64,000 nucleotides of DNA from Halomonas sp. ALS9 (GTDB taxonomy: Bacteria; Pseudomonadota; Gammaproteobacteria; Pseudomonadales; Halomonadaceae), in NCBI RefSeq assembly GCF_001651035.1, contig NZ_LXRG01000201.1, positions 1-64,000 on the forward strand, given 5' to 3'. Below are positions 8,482-17,030 of the stretch, one piece after another. A program made the position numbers and the translations under genes. Positions within the stretch are counted from its first letter, which is position 1. Every line of letters begins with the position of its first letter. The notes beneath the pieces were generated by a model that worked only from the letters and a program-made list of their open reading frames with translations, was not told the origin of the DNA and made no database searches.

Positions 8482-11400
8482 GCTGTCACCTCCTGCTGAC
8501 GTTCCTGGAGCCGTTCGGCCAGGCGGCTTAGCCGTGGCTCGATGCGTTTTAACACCCGCTTATTGGGGTTGGCCTCATCGCGGTCGATCAGGTAGCGGTT
8601 GGCGAACAGCAGCAGTACATCGGACTCGGGGTTGGGAAACGCGCCGACGATATGAATGCGGTTGCTGTCGCAGGCGTCGAACAGTTTTTCGACGTTGTGG
8701 TACGCCAGGGTGCCGATCTCATCGATGGGCCAGTGGATGGCGATTTCCGCATCGCCGCGCAGCAGGCGGGTAAAGGCGAGCAGGAACTTGCACAGAATCA
8801 GGTAGGCCATGCCGTGGCTGGAGGATTCCAGCAGCTGGCGGTCGTTTTTGATCACCAGATCGGTGCCGCCTTCGTTGAGGTGCAGCTCCAGACGCAGCAG
8901 GCTTTCGAAGCTGTACTGCTGATCGCTGCGCAGCAAATCGACCACGTCCGCCAGGGTGTTGAGGTAGTCATCGCTGGGCAGCGTCTGGCCCGATTCCCGC
9001 CACTCTTTATAGCGCTGGGCGAACAGCTTCAGCGGCTCCCAGAAGCCCAGTTCATCGATGGTGGACTGGATACGCACTTCGGCCTTGCTGATGCCTTCCA
9101 GGCGCAGGTCGTCGGCGACTTCTTCCGAAAGCCGACGGCTCTGGGCGCTGATGCGGCGGTTCAGATCGCGGAACACGGTAAAGAATTTATCCAGGTCGTC
9201 GCTAAGGTTGCGGCCTTCCTGAATCAGCTGTTGCTGTTGGTCTTCGAGCAGTTTGAGCATGTCGCGCAGTAGCGGCAGCTGTAGGCGGGGGTTGTCGCTT
9301 TGCAGCTTGCTGCGTTCGCTCTCCAGCGCTTCGGCGAAGCCGCTGCTGGCGTCCTTGATCAGTTGGCTCTCCACCTCCAGGCAGCCACGGCGTAGCTGTT
9401 CGATCTGCTGGTGGCGATTGCCCAAGGCTTGGCGGGCGCGCTCAATGCGCTCGTCCACATCACCCAGGGGCGCGCTGGGGGCTTGGCCGTCGGGTTCGAT
9501 GGCCAAGGCTTCCAGCTGGGTGAGCAGCGGCTTCAAGGCTTCCAGGCAGGCGTATTCGCTCTCCCGCTGGGTTTTTAACGTGCTGACCGTGCTTTGGTGA
9601 GCTTTGCGCGCCGCCTGGAAGTCGTTTTTCAGATGCTCTTTATCGCGCTGCAGCTTCTGTTCAGCCTGCTCCAGCTCGGCCTCTTGGGCGACCAACTGCG
9701 GTTTCTGCTGACCCCACTCCACGCGCATAAAGCGGGTGTACTCGGTGAGCTCATCCTGGCGGGCGGCGGTGACGCGGATGCGTTCGTCCTGGCTGGCCAG
9801 GCGCACCTTGGTATCTTTAAGCTTGGCGGGGTCGACGCCCTGCTCGGCCAGTTCCTGGCTAAAGGCTTCTTCCAGCTCTTCCCGCTGACGCTGGTGTTCG
9901 GCGTTGGCGTCGCTTAGCTGCTGTTTATACTGACGCAGCTGGGCGTCCAGGCTATCGACTTGGCTCTGGCCGTCGGCTTTTAGCTCTAGCAGTTGGCTTT
10001 GATGGGTCTCGCTAAGCGCGGCTAAGGCCTGCTGCTTCTCTTCGCGCAGCTCTTTTTGTGCCTGCTCCTGGCTGGCTAACGCGGCCTGATGGGCGGCGCG
10101 GCGCTCCTGCTGGCGTTTTGTGTGGCGCTCCTGCTGCTGGCGGCGCGCCTCGGTAGCAAACTCGACTTCCTGCTCGGCGCGCTTATGGGCCATACGGCCC
10201 TGATCCTGGGCTTCATCGGCCTGCTGTACGCGCTCGTTGTGCTGTTTAAGCGCTTTTTCGGCGGCCTGGCACTCTGACTGCACGCGTCGCTTGGCGCTAT
10301 CTGCCTCTTCGATGGCGGCCAGCAGGGTGGCTTCGTCCTGGGCGTAATCCGGCAGGGCGATGGCGGAGAGATCCAGCGCCAGCCCGAACAGATCATCGCT
10401 GGCGCCTTCGGCCAGCTGCGGAGCGAGATCGCGGCGCTCCAGCAGCTCCGGGGCAATCACCTTGCCTAGCTGCTGCTCCCAGCCAGGGCGGTGGTAGCGC
10501 AGGAAGTGGCGCAGGCTGCCCTGCTCCGGGTCGCGCTGCTGATAGAGCGCGTAACAGCGCTGCTCGGCGCGCTCAAGCTGCTGGCGAAGCTGCACCAGTT
10601 GCTGCTCGGCGTCGTTTCGGGCACGGCGGCAGCTCTCAAACTCCCGGCGTAAGCCGTCTAGGGTGGCGGCCGAGGCGTTGCGCTCCTGCTGGGCTTGATC
10701 CAGGCGCGCCTGGGCGAGTTCCGCCTCGTTGGCTTCTTCGGCGGTTTGGGTGGAGAGTGAGAGCTGCGCTTTGAGCTCGGCAAGCTGCTCGACACCTAGC
10801 TCCAGTTGGGCCTGATACTCGCCTTCGAGGCGTTGGCGCTCCTGCTGGTAGCGCTCATTTAACTGCTGTTCGGCTTCCCACTGCTGCTCCCGGCGCAGGG
10901 CTTTCTCTTCGACCAGGGCGTCGATCAGCTCCTGGGCTTCGCCGGTCTGGCGGGCCAGCGCTTCAGACAATTCGCGTAGGCGACCGTCGAGTCGTGCCTG
11001 ACTCTCCTTTACTGCGTCCTGCATCACGTTCAGGTGCTTTTGCAGTTGATCGCGCTGTTCGCGCCACTGGGGCAGCGCATTGATATCCCGCTCCAGGGCG
11101 GGCATATCCGCCTCCGCGTAGCGCTCGTATTGGCTTTGCAGATCATTGAGGCGGCGCTGGGTCTGCTGTAAATCGCTGACCACTTCGCTGTGGCGGTCGT
11201 TCAGCGCGTCCCGTGCTTCGGCGTGGTCGCTCTCCCGCTGCTGGAATTCGCGCTGGTGGCGGGCAAGCTCGGCATCCAGATCGGCCATGTGGCGCTCGGC
11301 CCGCTGGCGGTCGTCTTCGAGCTGGGGCTTGAGTTGCCAGAGTGTGGCATCAAGATCAGCCAGTTCACGGTCGATTCCGCCAAGCCGAGCCAGCGATGCC

Positions 11401-12143
11401 TGCAGCGGTTCCAGACGCATGGACTGGCGCATCTGGGCAATCCACTCCCGCGCCTTGGTGTTGCGAATCCGCGTCACCGGCAGCTCTACGCCATCCTCTT
11501 CGAAAATCGCCGCCAGCATGGTTTTGAGGGTGTCCATCTTGCCCTCTTTGGCATGCACCGCCGAGACCAGCTTTTCGATATGGCGGATACGCCGCTCAGG
11601 CTTCACCAGGCTGAACTGGGCCGCGATCTGGCGCAGCTTAAGGCCGTCGCGGCTATTGCCGTGCAACTGGGTAAAATCGTTCTGGATCACCGAGCGGAAT
11701 TCAGAGGTAGCCCCCAGTTTGGGCGACACCGGCGTGCCGCTGCGGCGCAGGCCGCTGGCCCACTGGGTGTAGTCCAGCGCGGCCACGCCCGCCTCACTCT
11801 CTACCAGGTAATCTTCCGGCTGGTAAGGCCCGCCCACAAAGCGGTACTCCACCCCGCCTTCGGCTTTACGGGTCAGCACCGCCTGGCAGATGTTACCCGC
11901 TTCGCGGCGGTATTCGTACACCAGGTAGCTGTTGCGGTTGGGCAGGTAGAACGCATCAAACTTCATGCGGGTCTTGGGCACGACCTTATTGGGTAGCTCG
12001 CCATAAAACACCGGCACCAGCCGCTGTAGCGTGGTTTTACCGGAGGCGTTGGTGCCGCAAATATTGGTGTGGCCATCCACACTCAGTTCCACCACCCCTT
12101 CCAGGTGGCCGTGAATCATCACGATGCGTAGCAGGTGGGCCAT
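8478..12143 (-). CDS. jetC: JetC/MksB-like SMC ATPase
   Basis: The 1221-residue protein has an SMC layout. The Walker A motif GTNASGKTT is at residues 30-38. Very long Gln/Glu/Arg-rich coiled coils run from about 230 to 1000. The C-terminal head has a signature-like SSSHGMAYLILCKFL and the Walker B IHWPIDEIGTL. These are the parts of a DNA-loop-extruding ATPase. AAGGA lies seven bases before the ATG. It is the first gene of the operon, giving the order SMC, MukE-like, kleisin, nuclease, whereas the usual Wadjet order is kleisin, MukE-like, SMC, nuclease. G+C matches the core genome, unlike the adjacent reverse transcriptase operon. A chromosomal condensin role is possible, but the nuclease partner favours plasmid defence. 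Confidence 0.8.
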   Translation of the reverse strand: MAHLLRIVMIHGHLEGVVELSVDGHTNICGTNASGKTTLQRLVPVFYGELPNKVVPKTRMKFDAFYLPNRNSYLVYEYRREAGNICQAVLTRKAEGGVEYRFVGGPYQPEDYLVESEAGVAALDYTQWASGLRRSGTPVSPKLGATSEFRSVIQNDFTQLHGNSRDGLKLRQIAAQFSLVKPERRIRHIEKLVSAVHAKEGKMDTLKTMLAAIFEEDGVELPVTRIRNTKAREWIAQMRQSMRLEPLQASLARLGGIDRELADLDATLWQLKPQLEDDRQRAERHMADLDAELARHQREFQQRESDHAEARDALNDRHSEVVSDLQQTQRRLNDLQSQYERYAEADMPALERDINALPQWREQRDQLQKHLNVMQDAVKESQARLDGRLRELSEALARQTGEAQELIDALVEEKALRREQQWEAEQQLNERYQQERQRLEGEYQAQLELGVEQLAELKAQLSLSTQTAEEANEAELAQARLDQAQQERNASAATLDGLRREFESCRRARNDAEQQLVQLRQQLERAEQRCYALYQQRDPEQGSLRHFLRYHRPGWEQQLGKVIAPELLERRDLAPQLAEGASDDLFGLALDLSAIALPDYAQDEATLLAAIEEADSAKRRVQSECQAAEKALKQHNERVQQADEAQDQGRMAHKRAEQEVEFATEARRQQQERHTKRQQERRAAHQAALASQEQAQKELREEKQQALAALSETHQSQLLELKADGQSQVDSLDAQLRQYKQQLSDANAEHQRQREELEEAFSQELAEQGVDPAKLKDTKVRLASQDERIRVTAARQDELTEYTRFMRVEWGQQKPQLVAQEAELEQAEQKLQRDKEHLKNDFQAARKAHQSTVSTLKTQRESEYACLEALKPLLTQLEALAIEPDGQAPSAPLGDVDERIERARQALGNRHQQIEQLRRGCLEVESQLIKDASSGFAEALESERSKLQSDNPRLQLPLLRDMLKLLEDQQQQLIQEGRNLSDDLDKFFTVFRDLNRRISAQSRRLSEEVADDLRLEGISKAEVRIQSTIDELGFWEPLKLFAQRYKEWRESGQTLPSDDYLNTLADVVDLLRSDQQYSFESLLRLELHLNEGGTDLVIKNDRQLLESSSHGMAYLILCKFLLAFTRLLRGDAEIAIHWPIDEIGTLAYHNVEKLFDACDSNRIHIVGAFPNPESDVLLLFANRYLIDRDEANPNKRVLKRIEPRLSRLAERLQERQQEVTA

Positions 12144-12291
12144 GCCGTGTCCTTTCGTTTGCTAACCGGATCGTTATGCTGATCGCTGAAAGCAGCCATT
12201 TTGCCACTCTTACCAGATACAAGCCAAAGCAGCATTTTCTGGCGGCGCTAGTTGGTCTGAGTTTCGCACGCTCACTCAACTTCTAAATATT

Positions 12292-12321
12292 TTGGCATTA
12301 CAATGTCATTACATCTAGATT
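12292..12321 (+). promoter_or_regulatory. Promoter and probable autoregulatory operator of the Fic module
   Basis: A -35-like TTGGCA (12292-12297) and -10-like TAGATT (12316-12321) are 18 bases apart. Two copies of CATTACA (12296-12302 and 12307-12313), spaced 11 bases or about one helical turn, lie within the promoter. Direct repeats of this kind are typical ribbon-helix-helix operators, so the antitoxin probably represses here. Confidence 0.55.
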
Positions 12322-12353
12322 ATCATTAAGTCTTATGCTTTGGAGTTAAAGCA

Positions 12354-12686
12354 ATGAGCAAAGAGACCACAATGACATTCCGAGTTGAGCCTGATCTGCG
12401 AACCAGCTTTCGTGATGCAGCAGAGAGTGAACACCGTCCAGCTGCTCAGGTTTTACGTGAACTGATGCGGGACTACGTCGAGCAAGCGCGCGCGCGCACG
12501 TCGACTATTAGCCCTGCCGAGCGTAAGCGCCGGGAGGAGGCGGTGAACTATGGCCGAGCCTCAGTCGGCTTGGAGGGTTTGAAACTCAGCGAGGCTGATG
12601 AACGGCATGCACAGCGGTTTATTAACGGAGAAATCGAGCTGGATGAGTTTATAAAAATACGCAATGAATCCTTACAAAAGCGGTAA
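12354..12686 (+). CDS. Fic antitoxin: ribbon-helix-helix DNA-binding domain joined to a VbhA-like inhibitory segment
   Basis: Residues 5-45 (TMTFRVEPDLRTSFRDAAE onward) have the pattern of a ribbon-helix-helix domain. The C-terminal half carries S-V-G-L-E-G at residues 70-75, which matches the (S/T)xxxE(G/N) motif that blocks ATP orientation in Fic enzymes, and a VbhA-like end (RFINGEIELDEFI). In class I Fic modules this motif sits on a separate antitoxin, as here. It therefore probably both neutralises the toxin and represses the operon. GGAG precedes the ATG; its end overlaps the toxin start by 23 bases. Confidence 0.8.
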   Translation: MSKETTMTFRVEPDLRTSFRDAAESEHRPAAQVLRELMRDYVEQARARTSTISPAERKRREEAVNYGRASVGLEGLKLSEADERHAQRFINGEIELDEFIKIRNESLQKR

Positions 12687-13356
12687 GCCACTTACCTCGG
12701 AACAGCTGCAAGCGCTTGAAGCAACTTACACATGGCAAAGGATCGTTGCGCTACGCCTTAACCCTGTGGTTGGCAACTTCGATGCGGCTCACTTGAAAGA
12801 AATTAACCGGCGAATTTTTCAAGATCTACCCAGCCTGGGTTTCGTTGATGCCATGCCAGGCGTGTTTCGGCCAACTGTCGCGCCTGGGAAAGACTGGATT
12901 AAGAGCCGTCACCTTGAAAGCATTGGAATAACGTCTAATGTGGCTTATTCATCAATGGACAAAGCAGCGCAAGTGCGACTCAACGAAGTGCTTGAAGGCG
13001 CGAACCTAACCGAGTTATCCAGTTTAGAGACGAACCAGTTTACTCAGGCCATTGGTAGGCTCTATGTCGAAGTCGATTATATCCATCCTTTCGCTGACGG
13101 GAACAGTCGCACGCTGCGCGAGTTCACTCGCCAACTTGCCGAAGCATCGGGATACATTCTGGATTGGGGGCAGTTTGGCAGCTCTTCCGTTGGGCGTGAT
13201 GTACTTTATATTGCCCGTGACCTCAGCGTGAACCAACTTGCTCTACCAAATATCCAGAACCTTGCCACTAAGCGGGACGTGATGCTGAGTGTCGATCAAC
13301 TTGGTGGCAACCGTGATTTGCCTGACTTATTGCGCGATGCTGTTCGACTTTTATAG
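12664..13356 (+). CDS. fic: Fic-domain toxin (probable AMP-transferase)
   Basis: The 230-residue protein carries the Fic active-site loop HPFADGNSRTLREF from His141, the catalytic base. The family consensus is HPFx(D/E)GNGRxxR; here the second glycine is serine, a change seen in other Fic proteins as far as I recall and unlikely to abolish activity. Fic enzymes transfer AMP from ATP to target proteins such as DNA gyrase and topoisomerase IV. A SNVAYS strand-like segment near residues 91-96 resembles the target-docking flap. It starts inside the antitoxin gene, so synthesis is coupled. It follows the defence operons, fitting a role in island maintenance or abortive infection. Confidence 0.85.
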   Translation: MNPYKSGKPLTSEQLQALEATYTWQRIVALRLNPVVGNFDAAHLKEINRRIFQDLPSLGFVDAMPGVFRPTVAPGKDWIKSRHLESIGITSNVAYSSMDKAAQVRLNEVLEGANLTELSSLETNQFTQAIGRLYVEVDYIHPFADGNSRTLREFTRQLAEASGYILDWGQFGSSSVGRDVLYIARDLSVNQLALPNIQNLATKRDVMLSVDQLGGNRDLPDLLRDAVRLL

Positions 13357-13402
13357 CACTCTCGCTGTTTCCCCCAGTGGCTAATCAATAATTCTGATTC
13401 CA

Positions 13403-14425
13403 TTACACTCTACCCAGCAACCCCTCAAAAAAACTCACCGCATTGGCCTCCAGCCCTTCTAAGTAGTACCCGCCTTCCTGCACCACCAGCGTAGGCACGT
13501 TCAGGTTCGCTACCCGGCGGCCCAACTCACCAAATCCTGCTGTTGAAACAGCGACTTTCGATTGGGGGTCGAGTTCGTAGATATCAAACCCCAGCGCCAG
13601 CACAAGGGCGTCCGGCTCGAACAGGCGAATGGCTTGGCAGGCTTGCTCCAGGCGGTCGAAAAACACTGACTCTTCTGATCCGTGAGGCATGGGCAGGTTG
13701 ATGTTATAGCCCAAGCCCGCGCCCTGCCCGCGCTCGTCTTCAAAGCCGCTCACCACCGGGTAGAAGTTGGTGGTGTCGCCGTGGATCGAGATATACAGCA
13801 CATCGTCGCGCTGGTAGAAAATCTCCTGAATGCCCTGGCCATGGTGCATATCGGGGTCGAGCACGACGATGCGCGGATAGCGGGTTTTCAGGTGCTGCGC
13901 GGCAATGGCGGCATTGTTAAGAAAACAGAACCCACCGGCGGAGTCGATCCCCGCGTGGTGGCCCGGCGGGCGTGATAACGCATAGGCAAACCGCTCACCG
14001 GCCAGCAACGCTTCGGCGCCAGCAACCGCGCTTTGCGCTGACCAGTAAGCCGACTGCCAGGTATGCTCACCTACTGGCGCGCTGCCGTCGGCCAGGTAGC
14101 GGGCGGCTTCCGCCAAGATGCCGCGCAGGGCGTTGGGCGAGCGCACGAAGATGTTAGAGATGACTTCTTCACCCCAGTCTTCGTCAAGGGTATGCCAACG
14201 CTGATGGGCACTTTGGAGAAAGCGCAGGTAGGGCAATGAATGCACCGCCCTTAGCGGCGCTGCGCCATAATCGTTGGGGGCTTGAATATCAAAGCCAAGC
14301 CGCTTAGCCGCCGCCAGCAGTTGCGTGGCGCGTTCAGGCACTTCCTGGGGCGTGCGCATTTTGCCACGGGAGAAGTAGGTTTGCGGCCGATGAAGCAATT
14401 GATCAGCTTGGAAGAATGTCTTCAT
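13403..14425 (-). CDS. Histone-deacetylase-fold amidohydrolase (acetylpolyamine amidohydrolase-like)
   Basis: This 340-residue protein has an arginase/deacetylase fold. Landmarks are RPPGHHAG (His156-His157), the zinc site DPDMHHGQG (Asp192, His194), a third ligand in GFDIYELDP, and the late EGGYYLEG with the catalytic tyrosine. Bacterial members remove acetyl or other acyl groups from polyamines and amines; substrate is not predictable here. The ATG at 14425, with GGAG ten bases upstream, is preferred over a longer in-frame start. It overlaps the end of the GntR gene by 23 bases, so the two share a transcript. Two further proteins of this superfamily are encoded about 10 kb away. Confidence 0.85.
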   Translation of the reverse strand: MKTFFQADQLLHRPQTYFSRGKMRTPQEVPERATQLLAAAKRLGFDIQAPNDYGAAPLRAVHSLPYLRFLQSAHQRWHTLDEDWGEEVISNIFVRSPNALRGILAEAARYLADGSAPVGEHTWQSAYWSAQSAVAGAEALLAGERFAYALSRPPGHHAGIDSAGGFCFLNNAAIAAQHLKTRYPRIVVLDPDMHHGQGIQEIFYQRDDVLYISIHGDTTNFYPVVSGFEDERGQGAGLGYNINLPMPHGSEESVFFDRLEQACQAIRLFEPDALVLALGFDIYELDPQSKVAVSTAGFGELGRRVANLNVPTLVVQEGGYYLEGLEANAVSFFEGLLGRV

Positions 14426-15122
14426 CGCTATGATCTCCGGTTTCGCCCACGCCCTTGACCACAAATTTACGAGCAACACCGATGTGGTAGTCGATCGCCT
14501 CATGGCAGGCGTCAGGGCTGCCGCTATCTAGCGCGTCGAGCAATTTGAAGTGGCTGGTCGCAATAGTGTCGGGGGCTTCATGGGTTTTGGTAATTAGGGT
14601 GATGCACAGGCGCAGCTCGTGAGTCAGGTCATCAAAGGCGCGCAGCAACCGCTCATTGCCTGCGTAATGCAGCAGCAAGCGGTGAAATTGAAGATCTTCC
14701 TCAATACGGCGAGTGCCATCGTTGCCTTCTGCTGCTTCACACAGCACATCCACCTGCTGCTCCAGCGCGCGCTTAGCCTCAGGCGTATAGCGCTCCACCA
14801 AACGGTGGATGGCATGGCGCTCAAGGCACAGCCGCAAATCAAAGACATCTTCGAGTTCAACGGCATTCAACGCGCGAACAAAGAAGCCCCGGCGAGGTTT
14901 TGAAATTAATAAGCCGCGGCTTTCAAGCAAACGCGCGGCCTCACGCACCGGCGCGCGGCTCACGCCCAAGTCTCGGGAAAGTTGCACTTCAGAGAGCCGC
15001 TCACCGGGTAAAAAGTGTTGCTGAATAATCGCTTGGGTCAAATAGTCAGCCACTTGCTCGACCAGGTTTTGCTGCTGGATAAAGGCCCTGGGAGCTGCCG
15101 TTGGTAAGGCCATCGCATTCAC
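14403..15122 (-). CDS. GntR-family (FadR/FCD) transcriptional regulator
   Basis: The protein has 239 residues. An N-terminal winged helix (about residues 15-80, with SEVQLSRDLGVSRAPVREA) is followed by an all-helical FCD ligand domain with Asp and His residues (EEDLQFHRLLLH, DYHIGVARK) that usually bind a metal and a carboxylate effector. It diverges from the ABC transporter operon and is co-transcribed with the deacetylase-fold gene. Two GTCGAC-centred sites in the intergenic region are likely operators, so it probably represses both directions until the catabolic substrate appears. Confidence 0.85.
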   Translation of the reverse strand: MNAMALPTAAPRAFIQQQNLVEQVADYLTQAIIQQHFLPGERLSEVQLSRDLGVSRAPVREAARLLESRGLLISKPRRGFFVRALNAVELEDVFDLRLCLERHAIHRLVERYTPEAKRALEQQVDVLCEAAEGNDGTRRIEEDLQFHRLLLHYAGNERLLRAFDDLTHELRLCITLITKTHEAPDTIATSHFKLLDALDSGSPDACHEAIDYHIGVARKFVVKGVGETGDHSDEDILPS

Positions 15123-15167
15123 TCATGGGTATGACATGTTCTTTCCAGTATGACGAAAAATGCTTAC

Positions 15168-15199
15168 TTGTCGACGAACGATTGCCGACTGTCGACAGT
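15168..15199. promoter_or_regulatory. Probable GntR operator pair
   Basis: TTGTCGACGA (15168-15177) and the perfect palindrome ACTGTCGACAGT (15188-15199) both centre on GTCGAC, and their centres are 21 bp apart, two helical turns. The first fits the TNGTNNACNA pattern of FCD-type GntR regulators. They lie between the divergent regulator and the substrate-binding protein gene. Confidence 0.5.
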
Positions 15200-15366
15200 T
15201 TTACCGCATGCTGCTATTTTTTTAAGAGCTGGCTTTTAAGTGCTAGCTTCTAAAGGCCCCCAACAATCATCACAACAGGGCCTGACACGCCATGCCTCGC
15301 TCGCCTAACGACTGCGTAAATTTATTACGTGCAAGGCTTTATCCTAATAAACGAGGAGCAGGAAAC

Positions 15367-16923
15367 ATGAAGACACCTTTAGCTTTGGCTATTTCCGCTG
15401 CAGCACTTGCTTTTGCCACCGCCGCTCTGGCCGATGACCCCAAGTCGGGAGGAACGGTTAATACCATTATCCAGCCCGAGCCCCCCGGCCTGGTGCTGGG
15501 CATGGTTCAAAACGCGCCTACCCGTACCGTGGCAGGTAATATCTACGAAGGCCTACTGCGCTACACCACCGATCTTGAACCCATGCCTCAGCTAGCGGAA
15601 TCCTGGGACGTCAGTGAGGATGGCCGCACCTACACCTTCCACCTGCGTGAGGGCGTGACTTGGCACGACGGCGAACCTTTCACCGCCGACGACGTGGTGT
15701 TCTCTGCGGATGTGTTTCATCGCGAGCTGAATCCTAGCGCCAGGGCGGTCCTGCAACATGTAGAAAGCATTGAAGCCACCGATGACCACACCGTGGTGTT
15801 TACCCTCACTCAGCCTTTCGGCCCGTTCCTGCTCTCTTTTGAAGCGGGCACCTTCACCATGGTGCCCGAGCACTTATACGCAGGCACTGATTTCCGCGAT
15901 AACGAGCACAATGACCACCCGATTGGCACCGGCCCGTTTAAGTTTGCCAACTGGGAGCGCGGTACCGTTATCGAGCTGGTTAAAAACGACGATTACTACG
16001 AAGAGGGCCTGCCCTACCTCGACGGCGTTAACTGGCACATCATTCCTGACGGCGCTTCCCGCGCAGTCTCGTTCGAAAATGAAACCATTGATGTGCTGCC
16101 CAGCGGCACCGTCGAGAACTTCGACATTCCCCGCTTAGCAGCGATGGATAACGTCTGCATGACCGAAGAAGGCCACGAGTACTTCAGCCCCTTCGCCATG
16201 CTGTGGATGAATAACCGCGAAGGCCCCACCGCCGACAAACGCTTCCGCCAGGCAGTGATGTACGCCATGGATCGCGAGTTTGCCAAAGATGTGCTGTGGA
16301 ATGGCCTGGGCAACGTGCCGCTCTCTGCGTTTGGCTCTAATGCCCGTTTCCAAAACGATGACCTGGAACCCTACGACCACAACCCGGATCGTGCCCGGGA
16401 GCTACTCGAAGAGATGGGCTACGACGGAGAAGAGATCACCATTCTACCGCTGCCCTATGGCGAAACCTGGACGCGCTGGGCCGAAGCCGTGCAGCAAAAC
16501 CTACGTGAAGTAGGCATTAACGTCAGCACTCAAGCCACCGATGTGGGCGGCTGGAACCAGCGCCTGGGTGACTGGGACTACGATCTCGCCTTTACCTACC
16601 TGTTCCAGTACGGCGACCCGGCTCTGGGTATTTCACGCACTTACCTTTCCGACAACATTGCCAAGGGCTCGCCCTGGAATAACGTGGAAGGATACGAAAA
16701 CGAGCGCGTTGACGAGCTGTTTAACGAAGCAGCGACCGCCTTCCCCGACGCAGAGCGCGAAAAGCTTTACCGCGAAGTGCAAGAAATCCTGCACGAAGAT
16801 GTGCCCGTTGGCTGGCTAATGGAGCTTGGCTTCCCGACCCTTTACCGCTGTGATGTGCAGAACCTGGTCACCTCCGGCGTGGGTGTTAACGACGGCTTTA
16901 AGGATGCTTGGCTAGACCGCTAA
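15367..16923 (+). CDS. ABC transporter substrate-binding protein (dipeptide/oligopeptide type)
   Basis: This periplasmic protein of 518 residues has a clear signal peptide (MKTPLALAISAAALAFATAALA) and family 5 features such as GLVLGMVQNAPTRT, AESWDVSEDGRTYTFHLREG and DYYEEGLPYLDGV. The family delivers peptides, opines or similar small nitrogen compounds to a DppBCDF-type permease. The ATG at 15367 has AGGAG upstream; an earlier in-frame ATG adds 25 residues without a signal. It is first in the operon and is followed by a hairpin that may keep its transcript level above that of the permeases. Confidence 0.9.
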   Translation: MKTPLALAISAAALAFATAALADDPKSGGTVNTIIQPEPPGLVLGMVQNAPTRTVAGNIYEGLLRYTTDLEPMPQLAESWDVSEDGRTYTFHLREGVTWHDGEPFTADDVVFSADVFHRELNPSARAVLQHVESIEATDDHTVVFTLTQPFGPFLLSFEAGTFTMVPEHLYAGTDFRDNEHNDHPIGTGPFKFANWERGTVIELVKNDDYYEEGLPYLDGVNWHIIPDGASRAVSFENETIDVLPSGTVENFDIPRLAAMDNVCMTEEGHEYFSPFAMLWMNNREGPTADKRFRQAVMYAMDREFAKDVLWNGLGNVPLSAFGSNARFQNDDLEPYDHNPDRARELLEEMGYDGEEITILPLPYGETWTRWAEAVQQNLREVGINVSTQATDVGGWNQRLGDWDYDLAFTYLFQYGDPALGISRTYLSDNIAKGSPWNNVEGYENERVDELFNEAATAFPDAEREKLYREVQEILHEDVPVGWLMELGFPTLYRCDVQNLVTSGVGVNDGFKDAWLDR

Positions 16924-16933
16924 ACCCAAGTAT

Positions 16934-16964
16934 ACCCAGGTAGCGCGAGCTGCCTGGGTGTTTT
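16934..16964 (+). terminator. Hairpin between binding-protein and permease genes (attenuator or partial terminator)
   Basis: ACCCAGGTAGC (16934-16944) pairs with GCTGCCTGGGT (16949-16959) with one G-T pair and a GCGA tetraloop, followed by GTTTT. Such a structure commonly lowers read-through into permease genes or protects the upstream mRNA. Confidence 0.6.
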
Positions 16965-16979
16965 AGCCATGTCATGAAG

Positions 16980-17024
16980 GTATCCGTCAGGAAAGTATCT
17001 GTCAGGAAAGTGCCCGTCAGGAAG
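16980..17024 (+). repeat. Three 15-bp tandem repeats carrying ribosome-binding-site copies
   Basis: Three units, 16980-16994, 16995-17009 and 17010-17024, follow the pattern GTNNCYGTCAGGAAR; a partial unit precedes them. Each includes AGGAA. The last reads AGGAAGG and lies at good spacing for the ATG at 17031. The repeats keep frame with an upstream ATG at 16974, so a 19-residue N-terminal extension is formally possible. Confidence 0.8.
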
Positions 17025-17030
17025 GTGTCT

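Noticed and set aside
8197..12143. Several long open frames on the strand opposite the SMC operon, for example 11190-11996.
   Set aside because: They are shadows of a high-G+C coiled-coil gene, with no ribosome sites and no recognisable domains; the SMC frame has clear Walker motifs.
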